DNA from: Actinoallomurus spadix
GTDB taxonomy: Bacteria; Actinomycetota; Actinomycetes; Streptosporangiales; Streptosporangiaceae
Assembly: GCF_024055725.1 (NCBI RefSeq)
Contig: NZ_JAMXMX010000027.1
Span: 43,470-107,469 of the forward strand
DNA length: 64,000 nt
Direction: 5' to 3'
Shown: positions 1-7,845 of the stretch, piece by piece
How the letters are laid out: every line of letters starts with the position of its first letter
How positions within the stretch are numbered: position 1 is the stretch's first letter
Made by a program: the position numbers and the translations under genes
Notes under the pieces: model-generated
Databases searched by the model: none
The model's input: the letters and a program-made list of their open reading frames with translations, nothing else
Told to the model about the DNA's origin: nothing

Positions 1-1118
1 GGGTGGGACTCGGAGGCCAGCTCCTGGCGGGTGTGGGCGGGGTAGGAGCCCGGCTCCAGGGCCGCGAACACGGTCCTGGCCTTGGTCTGCAGCGGGTCGG
101 TGGAGATGTCGGTGCTGACGCCGCTGTAGGCGCTGGCGACGTACGGCTCGCCGTTCTGGAAATCGGCCATGACCTGGGCGGTCTCACCCTGGTCGAAGCC
201 GAGCTTGCCGAGGCCGCCGGTCGCGGTGACGGCCTCGGTGCGCCACGCGCCGCCGAGCCGGGGGTAGGAGATGCCCGCCTGGGCGTCGGTGATGGTCGCG
301 ACGACCGGGGACCGGCCGGCCTTGTCGTCGCCGCCGCCGAAGATGTTCGTGGCGAGCAGGACGACGACGACCGTGATGATGATCACAGCGGCGGCACCGC
401 CGCCGATCAGGAGGGGGAGCCGGCTTCGCCGGGTCCGCGGTCCGGGCTGGGTCCACGGCGGCGGGGCCGCCTGCCCCGGGCCCGCTCCCGGCCACCCTGG
501 GGCGAATCCCGGGTTCGTTCCCTGCCATCCCGGGGCGGCCCCCGGGGCTGCTCCCTGCCATCCCGGGGCGGATCCCGGGCTCGCGCCCTGCCATCCCGGG
601 GCGGATCCCGGGCTCGCGCCCTGCCACGCCGGAGCGGCTCCCGGGCCGGAGCCCGGCCACGCGGGCGCGGTTCCCGGTCCCGCCTCCGGCCACGCCGGGG
701 CGGGAGCGCCCCAGGCCGGTGCCGCGGGACCGGCTCCGCCGGGGGCCTCCCATGCCTGCGTCTCGGGTCCGGCCGCGCCGGGACCTCCCCACGCCTGGGG
801 CGCCGGCCCCGCCGGAGCGCCCTCTGCCTGCGCCTCAGATCCGGCCGGCGTCCCCTCGGCCCGCGCAGAAGGTCGGGCCGGGCTTCCCCCGGTCCGCGCC
901 TCGGGCTCGGCCGGGCTTCCCTCGGCCTGCCCCTCGGGTCTGTCCGGGGTCTCCTCCGCCTGCGTCGCGGGCCCGGGCGGGTCCGGATTCCCCTCGGCCT
1001 GCCCCGCCTGGGGGTCTTCGCCCAGTGATCGGGTCGTCTGGGTCCACTGCCGGCCGTCCCACCAGCGCAGAAGGCCCGGATCGCCGTACGGATCGCGGTA
1101 CCAGCCCGGAGGAGTCAT
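1..1118 (-). CDS. DUF2510 single-pass membrane protein, C-terminus cut by window edge
   Basis: The reading frame starts at ATG 1118 and runs off the left edge without a stop, so about 372 codons are seen. Residues 1-25 hold a DUF2510 motif (PPGWYRDP, then LRWWDGRQWT). A Pro/Ala/Gly/Glu-rich linker follows, ending in seven 11-residue repeats. A basic cluster and a strongly hydrophobic helix around residues 233-255 (LPLLIGGGAAAVIIITVVVV) come next, then an external C-terminal part. DUF2510 is usually found at the cytoplasmic N-terminus of actinobacterial membrane proteins, so I infer N-in topology with the C-terminal domain outside. The function of the external part is unknown. The gene is oriented away from the flavoprotein gene at 1142-1801 on the same strand. 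Confidence 0.85.
   Translation of the reverse strand, partial: MTPPGWYRDPYGDPGLLRWWDGRQWTQTTRSLGEDPQAGQAEGNPDPPGPATQAEETPDRPEGQAEGSPAEPEARTGGSPARPSARAEGTPAGSEAQAEGAPAGPAPQAWGGPGAAGPETQAWEAPGGAGPAAPAWGAPAPAWPEAGPGTAPAWPGSGPGAAPAWQGASPGSAPGWQGASPGSAPGWQGAAPGAAPGWQGTNPGFAPGWPGAGPGQAAPPPWTQPGPRTRRSRLPLLIGGGAAAVIIITVVVVLLATNIFGGGDDKAGRSPVVATITDAQAGISYPRLGGAWRTEAVTATGGLGKLGFDQGETAQVMADFQNGEPYVASAYSGVSTDISTDPLQTKARTVFAALEPGSYPAHTRQELASESH
465..695 (-). repeat. Seven in-frame 33-bp repeats (11-residue units)
   Basis: Seven consecutive 33-nt units encode 11-residue repeats of the form (A/G)W(P/Q)GxxPGxAP. The third and fourth units differ in a single codon. The units are a coding repeat in the linker of the DUF2510 protein, just before its membrane helix, not a DNA-level element such as a CRISPR. 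Confidence 0.85.
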
Positions 1119-1141
1119 GGGGTCAGGGTAAGTGGCCTATG

Positions 1142-1801
1142 TCACGCTTCGGAATACCTGATCCCAGGTCGTAGCCGGGGGTCGGGGACCGGCTCGCCGA
1201 TCACCTCCCGGACCGGCAGCACGCCCGCCCAGACGTCCAGCGCGTAATCCTCCTCGTCATCCCCGGGCGGGCCCTGACGCGTCTTCACCGACGCCTCGTC
1301 GAGCGACAGGGCGAGGACGGCGGTCGCGGCGAGTTCCTTGCGGGTGGGGCGGCGGGCGGCGTCCCAGCGGCCGGGGGTGAGGTTCTCGACGATGGCGCGG
1401 AGACCGGTGAGCTTCTCGTCCGGGTCGGTGACGAGGCGGGGCCGGCCGTAGATCACGGCGCTGCGGTAGTTGATCGAGTGGTGGAAGACGGAGCGAGCGA
1501 GGACGAGCCCGTCGACGTGGGTGACCGTGACGCAGATCTCATCATCGGTCCGCAGGCTGACGGCGCCGGTCGAGCCGTGGAGGTAGAGGGTGTCCCCGTC
1601 GCGGCCGTACCCGGTCGGCAGCACGCGCGGCGCGCCGTCGACGATCACGCCGAGGTGGCAGATGCGCGCGGCGTCGAGGAGGTCGTACAGCGCCTGCCGG
1701 TCGGTGGCGGCGCGCTCGGAGAGGCGGCGGACGCGCGTGCGCTCGGTGGGGGAGAGCGGCGCCCCGCCGGAAGGTGCCTCGGAGATCGGCGAAGTCGTCA
1801 T
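1142..1801 (-). CDS. Pyridoxamine 5'-phosphate oxidase-like flavin-nucleotide-binding protein
   Basis: This 219-residue protein has the split-barrel pattern of PNPOx-like flavoproteins: ICHLGVIVDGAPRVLPTGYGRDGDTLYLHG in the first half (shown here only as a landmark in two parts: ICHLGVIVDG and TLYLHGSTGA), then SVFHHSINYRSAVIYGRPR. Members bind FMN or F420, or act on heme or B6; which applies here cannot be read from sequence. ATG 1801 is preferred to GTG 1807 because a -10-like TACCGT lies 7 nt upstream, the same geometry as the co-regulated gene starting at 6068; no Shine-Dalgarno is visible, so the mRNA is probably leaderless. The gene is divergent from the MocR regulator. Confidence 0.85.
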   Translation of the reverse strand: MTTSPISEAPSGGAPLSPTERTRVRRLSERAATDRQALYDLLDAARICHLGVIVDGAPRVLPTGYGRDGDTLYLHGSTGAVSLRTDDEICVTVTHVDGLVLARSVFHHSINYRSAVIYGRPRLVTDPDEKLTGLRAIVENLTPGRWDAARRPTRKELAATAVLALSLDEASVKTRQGPPGDDEEDYALDVWAGVLPVREVIGEPVPDPRLRPGIRYSEA

Positions 1802-1808
1802 GGCCACG

Positions 1809-1887
1809 ACGGTAGGGTCGAAGTGGCCTGACAGGTATGGCCACTTCCTAGCGGAAACAGGGGACCACTTTGTCGCGGGACCACTTC
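1809..1887. promoter_or_regulatory. MocR-type operator and divergent promoter region
   Basis: GAAGTGGCC (1820-1828) and GGCCACTTC (1839-1847) form a perfect inverted repeat. Further CCACTT half-sites occur at 1865-1870 and 1881-1886. On the minus strand AAGTGG repeats directly with a 24-bp step. A -10-like TACCGT (complement of 1809-1814) lies 7 nt before ATG 1801. AAGTGG-type half-sites arranged as direct and inverted repeats are known for PdxR/MocR regulators. The half-sites at 1865 and 1881 overlap the start of the regulator gene, which suggests autoregulation. Confidence 0.75.
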
Positions 1888-3288
1888 GACCTGCCCCTCG
1901 TCGTCGATCGCGACGCCGGGACGCCGCTCAGCGTCCAGCTGGGCGGGCAGCTGCGCGCGGCGATGGGCGAGGGGCGCCTGAAGGCCGGGGAACGCCTCCC
2001 GTCGAGCCGGGCGCTGGCGTCCGCCCTGGGAGTCAGCCGCACCGTGGTCACCGAGGCGTACGAGCAACTGTACGCCGAGGGCTGGATCGAGGGCCGGCAC
2101 GGATCGGGCACGTACGTCGCCGACATCTCCGGCGTCGCCCCGCCGGGCGGCGGGTTCCTCCGTGCGGTCCCGCCGGTGCCGGCCGACCCGGCGCCGGCCG
2201 GCGGGGCCGCCATCGACCTGCGGCCCGGCGTCCCCTGGGTGCACGGGCTGGACACGCCCGCGTGGCGGCGCGCGTGGCGGCTGGCGGGGACCGTGACCCC
2301 GGACGGGCGGCCGGATCCGCGCGGCCTGCCGGGGCTCCGCGCGGCGCTCGTCGACTACCTGCGGCGCAGCCGCGGCGTCGCGTGCCCGGTGGAGCGGATC
2401 CTGGTGACGCGGGGCGCGACGAACGGCCTGGACCTGCTCGGGGCGGCCGTGCTGCGGCCCGGCGACCGGGTCGGTGTGGAGGAGCCGGGGTACACCAAGG
2501 CGCGGGCGACGCTGGCGGCGCGGGGCGCGGAGGTGGTGCCGTGCCCGGTGGACGGGTCCGGGCTGATCGTCGACGCGCTGCCCGACGGCCTCCGCGTCGT
2601 CTACACGACCCCGTCGCACCAGTACCCGCTCGGCGGCCGGCTGCCGGTGCCGCGCCGTCAGGCGCTGGTGGCGTGGGCGCGGCGCACCGGCGCGCTGATC
2701 GCCGAGGACGACTACGACAGCGAGTTCCGGTACGACGTGGCGCCGCTGCCCGCGCTGTACGGGCTGGATCCCGAGGTGACGGTGTACCTCGGCACCACGG
2801 CGAAGACGCTGGCGCCCGACGTCGGCGTCGGCTGGCTGGTGGCGCGCCCGGACCTCGTCGCGGCGATCACGGACCTGCGGGATCGGGTCAACGACCGTAC
2901 GGCGATGGTGCCGCAGGAGGCGGTGCGCATCCTGATCGAGCGCGGCGACCTCGACCGGCACGTGCGGCGGATGCGGGCGGAGTACGCGCGGCGCCGTGCG
3001 GCCGTGGTCGAGGCGCTCGGCGACCTTCCGCTGCGCGGGGAGACCGCCGGGCTGCACATCGTCCTCGAACTGCCACCGGACGCCGCGACCCGGGTCGTCG
3101 AGCGCGCGGCGGAGCACGGTGTCCTGCTCGACACGATGGAGCGGCGGTTCGGCGGGCCGCCGGTCGTGCACGGCCTCGAGATCGGCTACGGCGCCGCCGC
3201 GCTCGCGCAGGTCAGGACCGGCTGCGCGCTCGTACGTGCGCTGGTCCGGGAGGCTCTATCCGGTCCGGCGCGTGCGGCCGCCGGCTAA
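1870..3288 (+). CDS. MocR/PdxR-family transcriptional regulator (GntR HTH plus aminotransferase-like domain)
   Basis: This 472-residue protein has a GntR-type winged helix at about residues 15-80 (GERLPSSRALASALGVSRTV) joined to a fold-type-I aminotransferase domain from about residue 115. The AEDDYDSEFRYD segment and the PLP lysine in GTTAKTLAP (Lys312) are present, so it can probably bind PLP. The start is TTG 1870, chosen because the first residues (FDLPLVVDRDAGTPLSVQLG) fit the family N-terminus. MocR proteins use PLP or an amino compound as effector and commonly activate a divergent gene, here the PNPOx-like gene. The same operator at 6102-6136 suggests a second target. The 3' end overlaps the convergent gene by 77 bp. 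Confidence 0.9.
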   Translation: MSRDHFDLPLVVDRDAGTPLSVQLGGQLRAAMGEGRLKAGERLPSSRALASALGVSRTVVTEAYEQLYAEGWIEGRHGSGTYVADISGVAPPGGGFLRAVPPVPADPAPAGGAAIDLRPGVPWVHGLDTPAWRRAWRLAGTVTPDGRPDPRGLPGLRAALVDYLRRSRGVACPVERILVTRGATNGLDLLGAAVLRPGDRVGVEEPGYTKARATLAARGAEVVPCPVDGSGLIVDALPDGLRVVYTTPSHQYPLGGRLPVPRRQALVAWARRTGALIAEDDYDSEFRYDVAPLPALYGLDPEVTVYLGTTAKTLAPDVGVGWLVARPDLVAAITDLRDRVNDRTAMVPQEAVRILIERGDLDRHVRRMRAEYARRRAAVVEALGDLPLRGETAGLHIVLELPPDAATRVVERAAEHGVLLDTMERRFGGPPVVHGLEIGYGAAALAQVRTGCALVRALVREALSGPARAAAG

Positions 3289-3901
3289 GCAGGGCGTCCG
3301 GGTTGGCCGAGGCGGTCTCCTCACCGGGCGCCACCCGGGGCCGGGGAATTCCCACGGGCGCCTCCGGGCCGGTGATCTTCCGGGTGTCGATCCGGCCGGG
3401 GTCCGAGGAGGTCGCCCCGGGCACCTGGGACGCGCCGTAGTGCCCGCCGCGCGCCCAGGGCCGGCGCCCGCGGACGGCGTCGTACGCCTCCGGCCGGGGC
3501 AGCGGCGGGCCGGCGGGCCACCGGCGCGGCACGTGCCAGCCGTCGAGCCAGACGACGATCCGGTCCAGGCCGTTCAGGGGGCCGGTCGTGAACGGCTCGT
3601 GGGAGAGCCCGACGACGACGATCTGGAGGCAGGCGCGGCCCTCGCGGCCCACCTCGTCGGGGAGGAGGTTCGCGGCCCGCGTGGCGGGCACCATCTGCAC
3701 GATCTCGCCGCTGCAGGGGTTCCACACGAGGTGGGCGCTGTGTCCCTGCTGCTCCAGGCGCTGGGCCACGGAGCGAGCGGAGATCCGGCGCGGGTCGTTC
3801 TCGCTGGTGTGCCAGACCGCACGGGGCGCGCCGCCCTTGAGCGATCCGCCGTCATACGCGGTATGCAGGCGTCCGGCGCCAGGCAGCCATGCGTCGGCCA
3901 C
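3212..3901 (-). CDS. Putative N-acetylmuramoyl-L-alanine amidase (amidase_2/PGRP-like)
   Basis: This 229-residue protein has features of type-2 amidases: AVWHTSEN near the N-terminus (possible first zinc ligand), SAHLVWNPCSGEIVQMVP (the strand that usually reads as substrate mimic), and GGHYGASQVPGATSSDPGRI, which supplies a His and an Asp matching the remaining ligands in AmpD-like enzymes. There is no signal peptide, so if secreted it would need another route; it could also be an internal or autolytic enzyme. The last 50 residues are low-complexity and encoded over the 3' end of the convergent MocR gene (77-bp overlap). The assignment is moderate because the first ligand region is diverged. 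Confidence 0.6.
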   Translation of the reverse strand: MADAWLPGAGRLHTAYDGGSLKGGAPRAVWHTSENDPRRISARSVAQRLEQQGHSAHLVWNPCSGEIVQMVPATRAANLLPDEVGREGRACLQIVVVGLSHEPFTTGPLNGLDRIVVWLDGWHVPRRWPAGPPLPRPEAYDAVRGRRPWARGGHYGASQVPGATSSDPGRIDTRKITGPEAPVGIPRPRVAPGEETASANPDALLSRRPHAPDRIEPPGPAHVRARSRS

Positions 3902-4201
3902 GTCTGTTCCCCTTCATCGGGTCGGGTCCTTGCCTGGATGGTGTTTCGGCTGATTGGGAGATTCGCCCTAGTTGAGGCGGTTCTGAGGGTTTGGGTCACC
4001 TTTTCTCGTTCTGATACCCCGACGGGCCGAATGCCTACCCTTCGTCACCCTTCGCCACTCCCTACGGCCGGATCCGGACGGAGCGGGGCCGGTTGGCGCC
4101 GGTATCCCGAGTCGCGTTCTAATAGGCGCTACACGGTGCTGAGAGGCGCTGAGCGGCGCGCGACCGGCCGGCCGTACGCCGTGTACGGAAAGGGAGGGAC
4201 C

Positions 4202-5269
4202 ATGACCGAGCGGGTGGCCGGAGTGCCCGGGATCGATGTCCCGCGGTTGTCGTCCTGGCTGGCGGACCACCTGCCCGGCGGCGACGTCCCGATCACGGGC
4301 ATCGAGATGCTCGCCGGAGGCCGCTCCAACCTGACCTACCTCCTGCGGCTCGGCGAGCGGCGCGTCGTGCTGCGCCGCCCGCCGCTCGGCCACGTGCTGC
4401 CGACCGCCCACGACATGCGCCGGGAGCACACCGTGCTGTCCGCGCTGACCGGCAGCGACGTCCCGGTGCCCACACCCCTGGCCCTGTGCGTGGACGAGGA
4501 GGTCATCGGCGCGCCGTTCTACGTGATGGAGCACGTCGAGGGCCGGGTGCTGCGGACCGTCGAGGACGCCGCGGACGTCACCCCGGAGCAGGCCCGCGCC
4601 CTCAGCGATCGCCTGGCGGACGCGTTCGCCGCGATCCACCTGCTCGACGTCGACAAGGCCGGCCTCGGCGGATTCGGCCGGCCGCAGGGGTACATGACCC
4701 GCCAGCTCGCCCGCTGGCGCAAGCAGTGGGACGCCTCCTTCTCCGCCGACCCCACCGCCGGCGACGCCGTGCGCGCGTCGTACGAGCGGCTCGTCGAGCG
4801 GCTCGCCGCGCGCCTGCCGGGCGAGGGGGTCACCGGCCTCGTCCACGGCGACTTCCGCCTCGACAACGCGCTCGTACGCCTGACGCCCGAACCGGAGATC
4901 GCCGCGGTCGTCGACTGGGAGATGTCCACGCTCGGCGACCCGCTGTCCGACCTCGGGCTGACGCTGGTCTACTGGACCGATCCCGGCGACGACGAGCGCG
5001 GCGCGATCCCCGTCGGCTCGACCGTCACGACCGCGCCCGGGTTCCTGTCGAGCGGGGAGTTCGCCGACCGCTACGCCTCGGCCACCGGGTACGACCTGAC
5101 CGACCTGGACTTCTACGTGGCGTTCGGCTGCTTCAAGCTGGCCGTGGTGCTGGAGGGCATCCACGTCAGGTACCTGCAGAAGGCGACGGTGGGCGAGGGC
5201 TTCGACCGGATCGGCGAGTCGGTGCCGATCCTCCTCGACCGCGCCCACCGCACCCTCGACGCGGGCTGA
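4202..5269 (+). CDS. APH-fold phosphotransferase family protein (ACAD10/11 N-domain type)
   Basis: This 355-residue protein has the kinase-like fold of aminoglycoside/choline phosphotransferases: a glycine-rich N-lobe (LAGGRSNLTYLLRLGERRVVLRRPP), the Brenner motif HGDFRLDN around His215, and the metal-binding DWEMSTLGDPLSDLG around Asp238. This subgroup is widespread in actinobacteria and resembles the N-terminal kinase domain of ACAD10/ACAD11, which act on hydroxyacyl substrates; the substrate here is unknown. ATG 4202 follows a good Shine-Dalgarno (GGAGGG at 4193-4198). The convergent PEP-mutase-family gene ends 8 bp beyond. Confidence 0.85.
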   Translation: MTERVAGVPGIDVPRLSSWLADHLPGGDVPITGIEMLAGGRSNLTYLLRLGERRVVLRRPPLGHVLPTAHDMRREHTVLSALTGSDVPVPTPLALCVDEEVIGAPFYVMEHVEGRVLRTVEDAADVTPEQARALSDRLADAFAAIHLLDVDKAGLGGFGRPQGYMTRQLARWRKQWDASFSADPTAGDAVRASYERLVERLAARLPGEGVTGLVHGDFRLDNALVRLTPEPEIAAVVDWEMSTLGDPLSDLGLTLVYWTDPGDDERGAIPVGSTVTTAPGFLSSGEFADRYASATGYDLTDLDFYVAFGCFKLAVVLEGIHVRYLQKATVGEGFDRIGESVPILLDRAHRTLDAG

Positions 5270-5276
5270 GCCGCCG

Positions 5277-6068
5277 TCACAGGCCCGGAGTCTCGCCGGC
5301 GTGGAGCTCCCCGGCGAGCCGGGCCAGCAGCGTGAGCGTCACGCGTTGCAGCCCGGGGCCGAACGTCACCCGGCGCACCCCCAGCTCGCCGAGGCGGGCG
5401 AGCGAGGGCATGCCGGGCCGGTACAGCACGTTGAGCGGCGCGGGGATCCGGCCGGCGAGCTTCCCGATCGTCGTCTCGTCGGAGACCGCGATGACGAAGA
5501 CGCCGTCGGCACCGGCATCGAGGTAGGCGCGGGCGCGGCCGACGGCGTCCTCCAGGCGCTCGGCGTCCGACGCGCCCGGCAGCGCTCCCGGGACGTACAC
5601 GTCGACCCTGGCGTTGATGAACAGCTCACGGTCGGCGTCCCGCAGCGCGGCGATCCGCCCGGCCTGCGCGGCCACGTCGGCGAGGGCGGGCCCCGCGCCC
5701 GGCGCGCCGTGCGCGGTGTCCTCGAGGTTGCAGCCCGCGGCGCCGGCCTCGCGCAGCCGGGCGGCGAGCTCGGCCGGCGGCAGGCCGTACCCCGCCTCGG
5801 CGTCGACGGACACCGGCACGTCCACGGCGCGGGTCACGCGGCCGGCCGCGGCGAACATTTCCGCGTACGGCGCGGTCTCCCCGTCGCCGTACCCCAGGCT
5901 CGCGGACACGGCGTGGCTCGCGGTCGCGATCGCGGCGAAGCCGGCGTCCACGAGCACGCGGGCGCTCGCGGCGTCCCAGGCGTTCGGCAGGATCAGGGGG
6001 AGTCCCCGCTCGTCCGGGTGGTTCTCGTGCAGGGCGCGCAGCAGCGCCTTCTTGGCAGGCAGGTCCAT
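5277..6068 (-). CDS. Isocitrate lyase/PEP mutase-family enzyme
   Basis: This 263-residue alpha/beta barrel protein belongs to the PEP mutase/isocitrate lyase superfamily: LPNAWDAASARVLVDAGF, VSVDAEAGYG (metal-binding acidic cluster) and NLEDTAHG. The position that is Lys in true PEP mutases (EDK) is Thr here, so phosphonate synthesis is unlikely. A C-C lyase or oxaloacetate-type hydrolase role is possible; the substrate is not known. ATG 6068 lies 7 nt from a -10-like TACGGT and has no Shine-Dalgarno, implying a leaderless mRNA. The 34-68 bp upstream repeat the MocR operator of the 1.8-kb region with identical spacing. Confidence 0.85.
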   Translation of the reverse strand: MDLPAKKALLRALHENHPDERGLPLILPNAWDAASARVLVDAGFAAIATASHAVSASLGYGDGETAPYAEMFAAAGRVTRAVDVPVSVDAEAGYGLPPAELAARLREAGAAGCNLEDTAHGAPGAGPALADVAAQAGRIAALRDADRELFINARVDVYVPGALPGASDAERLEDAVGRARAYLDAGADGVFVIAVSDETTIGKLAGRIPAPLNVLYRPGMPSLARLGELGVRRVTFGPGLQRVTLTLLARLAGELHAGETPGL

Positions 6069-6075
6069 GGGCCCG

Positions 6076-6136
6076 ACCGTACGGGCGCGGCCCCGGCCGC
6101 CGGTATGGCCACTCGGCGGCGATGGCCGGGGACCAC
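6076..6136 (-). promoter_or_regulatory. Second copy of the MocR-type operator, with -10-like element
   Basis: Read on the plus strand, GGTATGGCCACT (6102-6113) and GGGGACCAC (6128-6136) are identical to 1834-1845 and 1860-1868, and in both places they begin 26 bp apart. A -10-like TACGGT (complement of 6076-6081) lies 7 nt before ATG 6068, matching TACCGT 7 nt before ATG 1801. The site therefore has the same position relative to both minus-strand genes. The inverted half-site found at 1820-1828 is not repeated here. Confidence 0.7.
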
Positions 6137-6144
6137 CCGGCGGG

Positions 6145-7614
6145 TCATCGTGAGCAGTAGTAGGTGACGTAGGCGACGGCGCCGGAGGAGAAGGTGACCG
6201 AGCCCTGCCGGACGCCTCGCCAGCATCGATCGGAGCGGGTGACCGTGAGGGAGGTGCTCGTGCCCGCGGCGAGGTACCCGCTGCCGCCGGTGCTGACGCC
6301 GTCGGTGGCCGTGACCGCCCACCTCACGGAGCCGCCGTCCGCGTAGAGGGTGATCGAGCACTGGTACCCGTAGCCCATGTCGCACCCCGAGACGACGAGC
6401 GTGCCGGACTGCGGAGGATGGGGCGCCGAACGCGAGGGGGTACGGGCGGGCGAGCCGGGGTGGCGGGTCGGGTGGGCGGTCCTCCGGTGCCTGGACGGGG
6501 TGGGGGTCGGCGTCGGCGTCGGAGTGGCCGAGGGCGTCGGTGTCGGGGTGCTCGTCCTGGGGGTGGGCGAGGAGTCCGCGGAGGGGGAGGTCATGGCGCC
6601 GTCGTCGGTCGAGGACTCGCTCGGCGCGGCCGCGGGGCCGCTGCTCCCGGCGGCCCGCTGGTCGCCGGGGCCGTCCGACCCGGAGGACACGAGGAGGAAC
6701 CCGCTGAGGACGAGGACCGCGCCGGTGGCCGCCGCGCCGGCGACCAGCACGGGAGACACCTTCCGCCGCGGTTTCTCCGCCGGGGGTTCGGGTGGCGGGG
6801 GGGCGAAGCGCAGCGCGATCGCCGCCCGGGTCTGGGCGTGCTCGGGGGAGAACGCCGTGGCGAGGACGCGTCCGCGCAGGTTCTCGGGGAGGGCGGTGAC
6901 CGGCATCCCGCGCAGCATCCGGTCGGCCCCGACCCTGCCGTTCACGCGCAGGGCGCAGATCGGGCAGCCGGCGATGTGCCGGGCGAGCTCCCGGCACCGT
7001 TCCGTGTCGAGGTGCTCCCCGGGAGGGCCCGCCAGAGTGGGGACGGTGGGGCAGTCGTCGCGTCCGGTCGCCGCCACGACGACCGCGGCGAACGCGTCGT
7101 CGAGGTCGCTCCGCGCCTGCTCGATCAGCGCGGACACCTCCTGGGGCGTCGTCTCCAGCACCTCGGACAGCTCGTGCGGGTCCAGTTCATGCCGGACGAG
7201 CAGGTCGAGGGCCTCCCGCTGCCGGGCGCTCAGCACGAGGAACGCGGCGGCCAGGAACTCGCGGGCCGCCGGGTCCAGGCCGCCCGGGAGCTCGGTCTCC
7301 GGCGCCCGCCGGCGCTCCGCCGGGAGCTCGCCGTGCGACAGGCGGCGCAGGCAGTCGCCGCGCGCGGTGGCGTACAGCCAGGCACGGAACAGCCGGGGGT
7401 CGGGGAGCGCGGCGATGCGCCCCTGCACCGCGATGAGCGTGTCGTGCACGGTCTGCGCGGCGGTGTCCTGGTCGCGGAGCAGGACGTTGCAGTAGTCGAA
7501 CAGCCGTGCCGCGTACGCGGCGTAGAGCTGAGGGATGGCGTTGGTGTCCCCGGCGTCGAGTGCCCGTGCCAGCCGCTGGTCCTCGGCCCTGTCGATGCTC
7601 GGCCACCCGGCCAC
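6145..7614 (-). CDS. ECF sigma factor fused to anti-sigma-like zinc finger, membrane helix and external domain (paralogue A)
   Basis: In this 489-residue protein, region 2 lies at about residues 20-90 (LFDYCNVLLRDQDTAAQTVH) and region 4 at about 125-180 (LSARQREALDLLV). A CX6HX3CX2C cluster (CRELARHIAGCPIC) at about 208-222 resembles the zinc site of ZAS anti-sigma factors. A helix at about 283-308, a stalk of TPTPTP repeats and an external 85-residue domain with four cysteines complete it. Such a chain would keep the sigma part at the membrane until released. GTG 7614 follows GGGGAGGG. The organisation recalls known ECF groups with C-terminal extensions. Paralogues lie at 7846-9294 and 11247-12761; all begin MAGWP. 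Confidence 0.85.
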   Translation of the reverse strand: MAGWPSIDRAEDQRLARALDAGDTNAIPQLYAAYAARLFDYCNVLLRDQDTAAQTVHDTLIAVQGRIAALPDPRLFRAWLYATARGDCLRRLSHGELPAERRRAPETELPGGLDPAAREFLAAAFLVLSARQREALDLLVRHELDPHELSEVLETTPQEVSALIEQARSDLDDAFAAVVVAATGRDDCPTVPTLAGPPGEHLDTERCRELARHIAGCPICALRVNGRVGADRMLRGMPVTALPENLRGRVLATAFSPEHAQTRAAIALRFAPPPPEPPAEKPRRKVSPVLVAGAAATGAVLVLSGFLLVSSGSDGPGDQRAAGSSGPAAAPSESSTDDGAMTSPSADSSPTPRTSTPTPTPSATPTPTPTPTPSRHRRTAHPTRHPGSPARTPSRSAPHPPQSGTLVVSGCDMGYGYQCSITLYADGGSVRWAVTATDGVSTGGSGYLAAGTSTSLTVTRSDRCWRGVRQGSVTFSSGAVAYVTYYCSR

Positions 7615-7845
7615 GTCACCCTCCCCGCTGTTCGGTTCGTCCCCCAGAGCCCAGGAGTCCCAGGCGCACCATCAGATCCCGAATACTGCCACTAACGACC
7701 GCCTTATGGCCGCGTTCTGCCACGAAAGTGTGCGAACTGGCTACGCTTCGCCGCCGGACGTACGGTGAGATGAGTCTCACCGACGGTGATCGGAGTCCGC
7801 TGCGACCAGAAAGAAGATCGCTCGAGGCGCCGGACCGGCGGGCGG

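Noticed and set aside
541..620. Direct repeats of about 33 bp resembling a CRISPR array
   Set aside because: There are no spacers; the units are contiguous, in frame and code for 11-residue protein repeats.
4035..4044. CTACCCTTCG shared with 57662-57671 as a common regulator site
   Set aside because: The 10-mer contains a TACCCT -10-like element and its position relative to the two genes differs (167 and 50 bp), so a shared promoter word is the simpler explanation.
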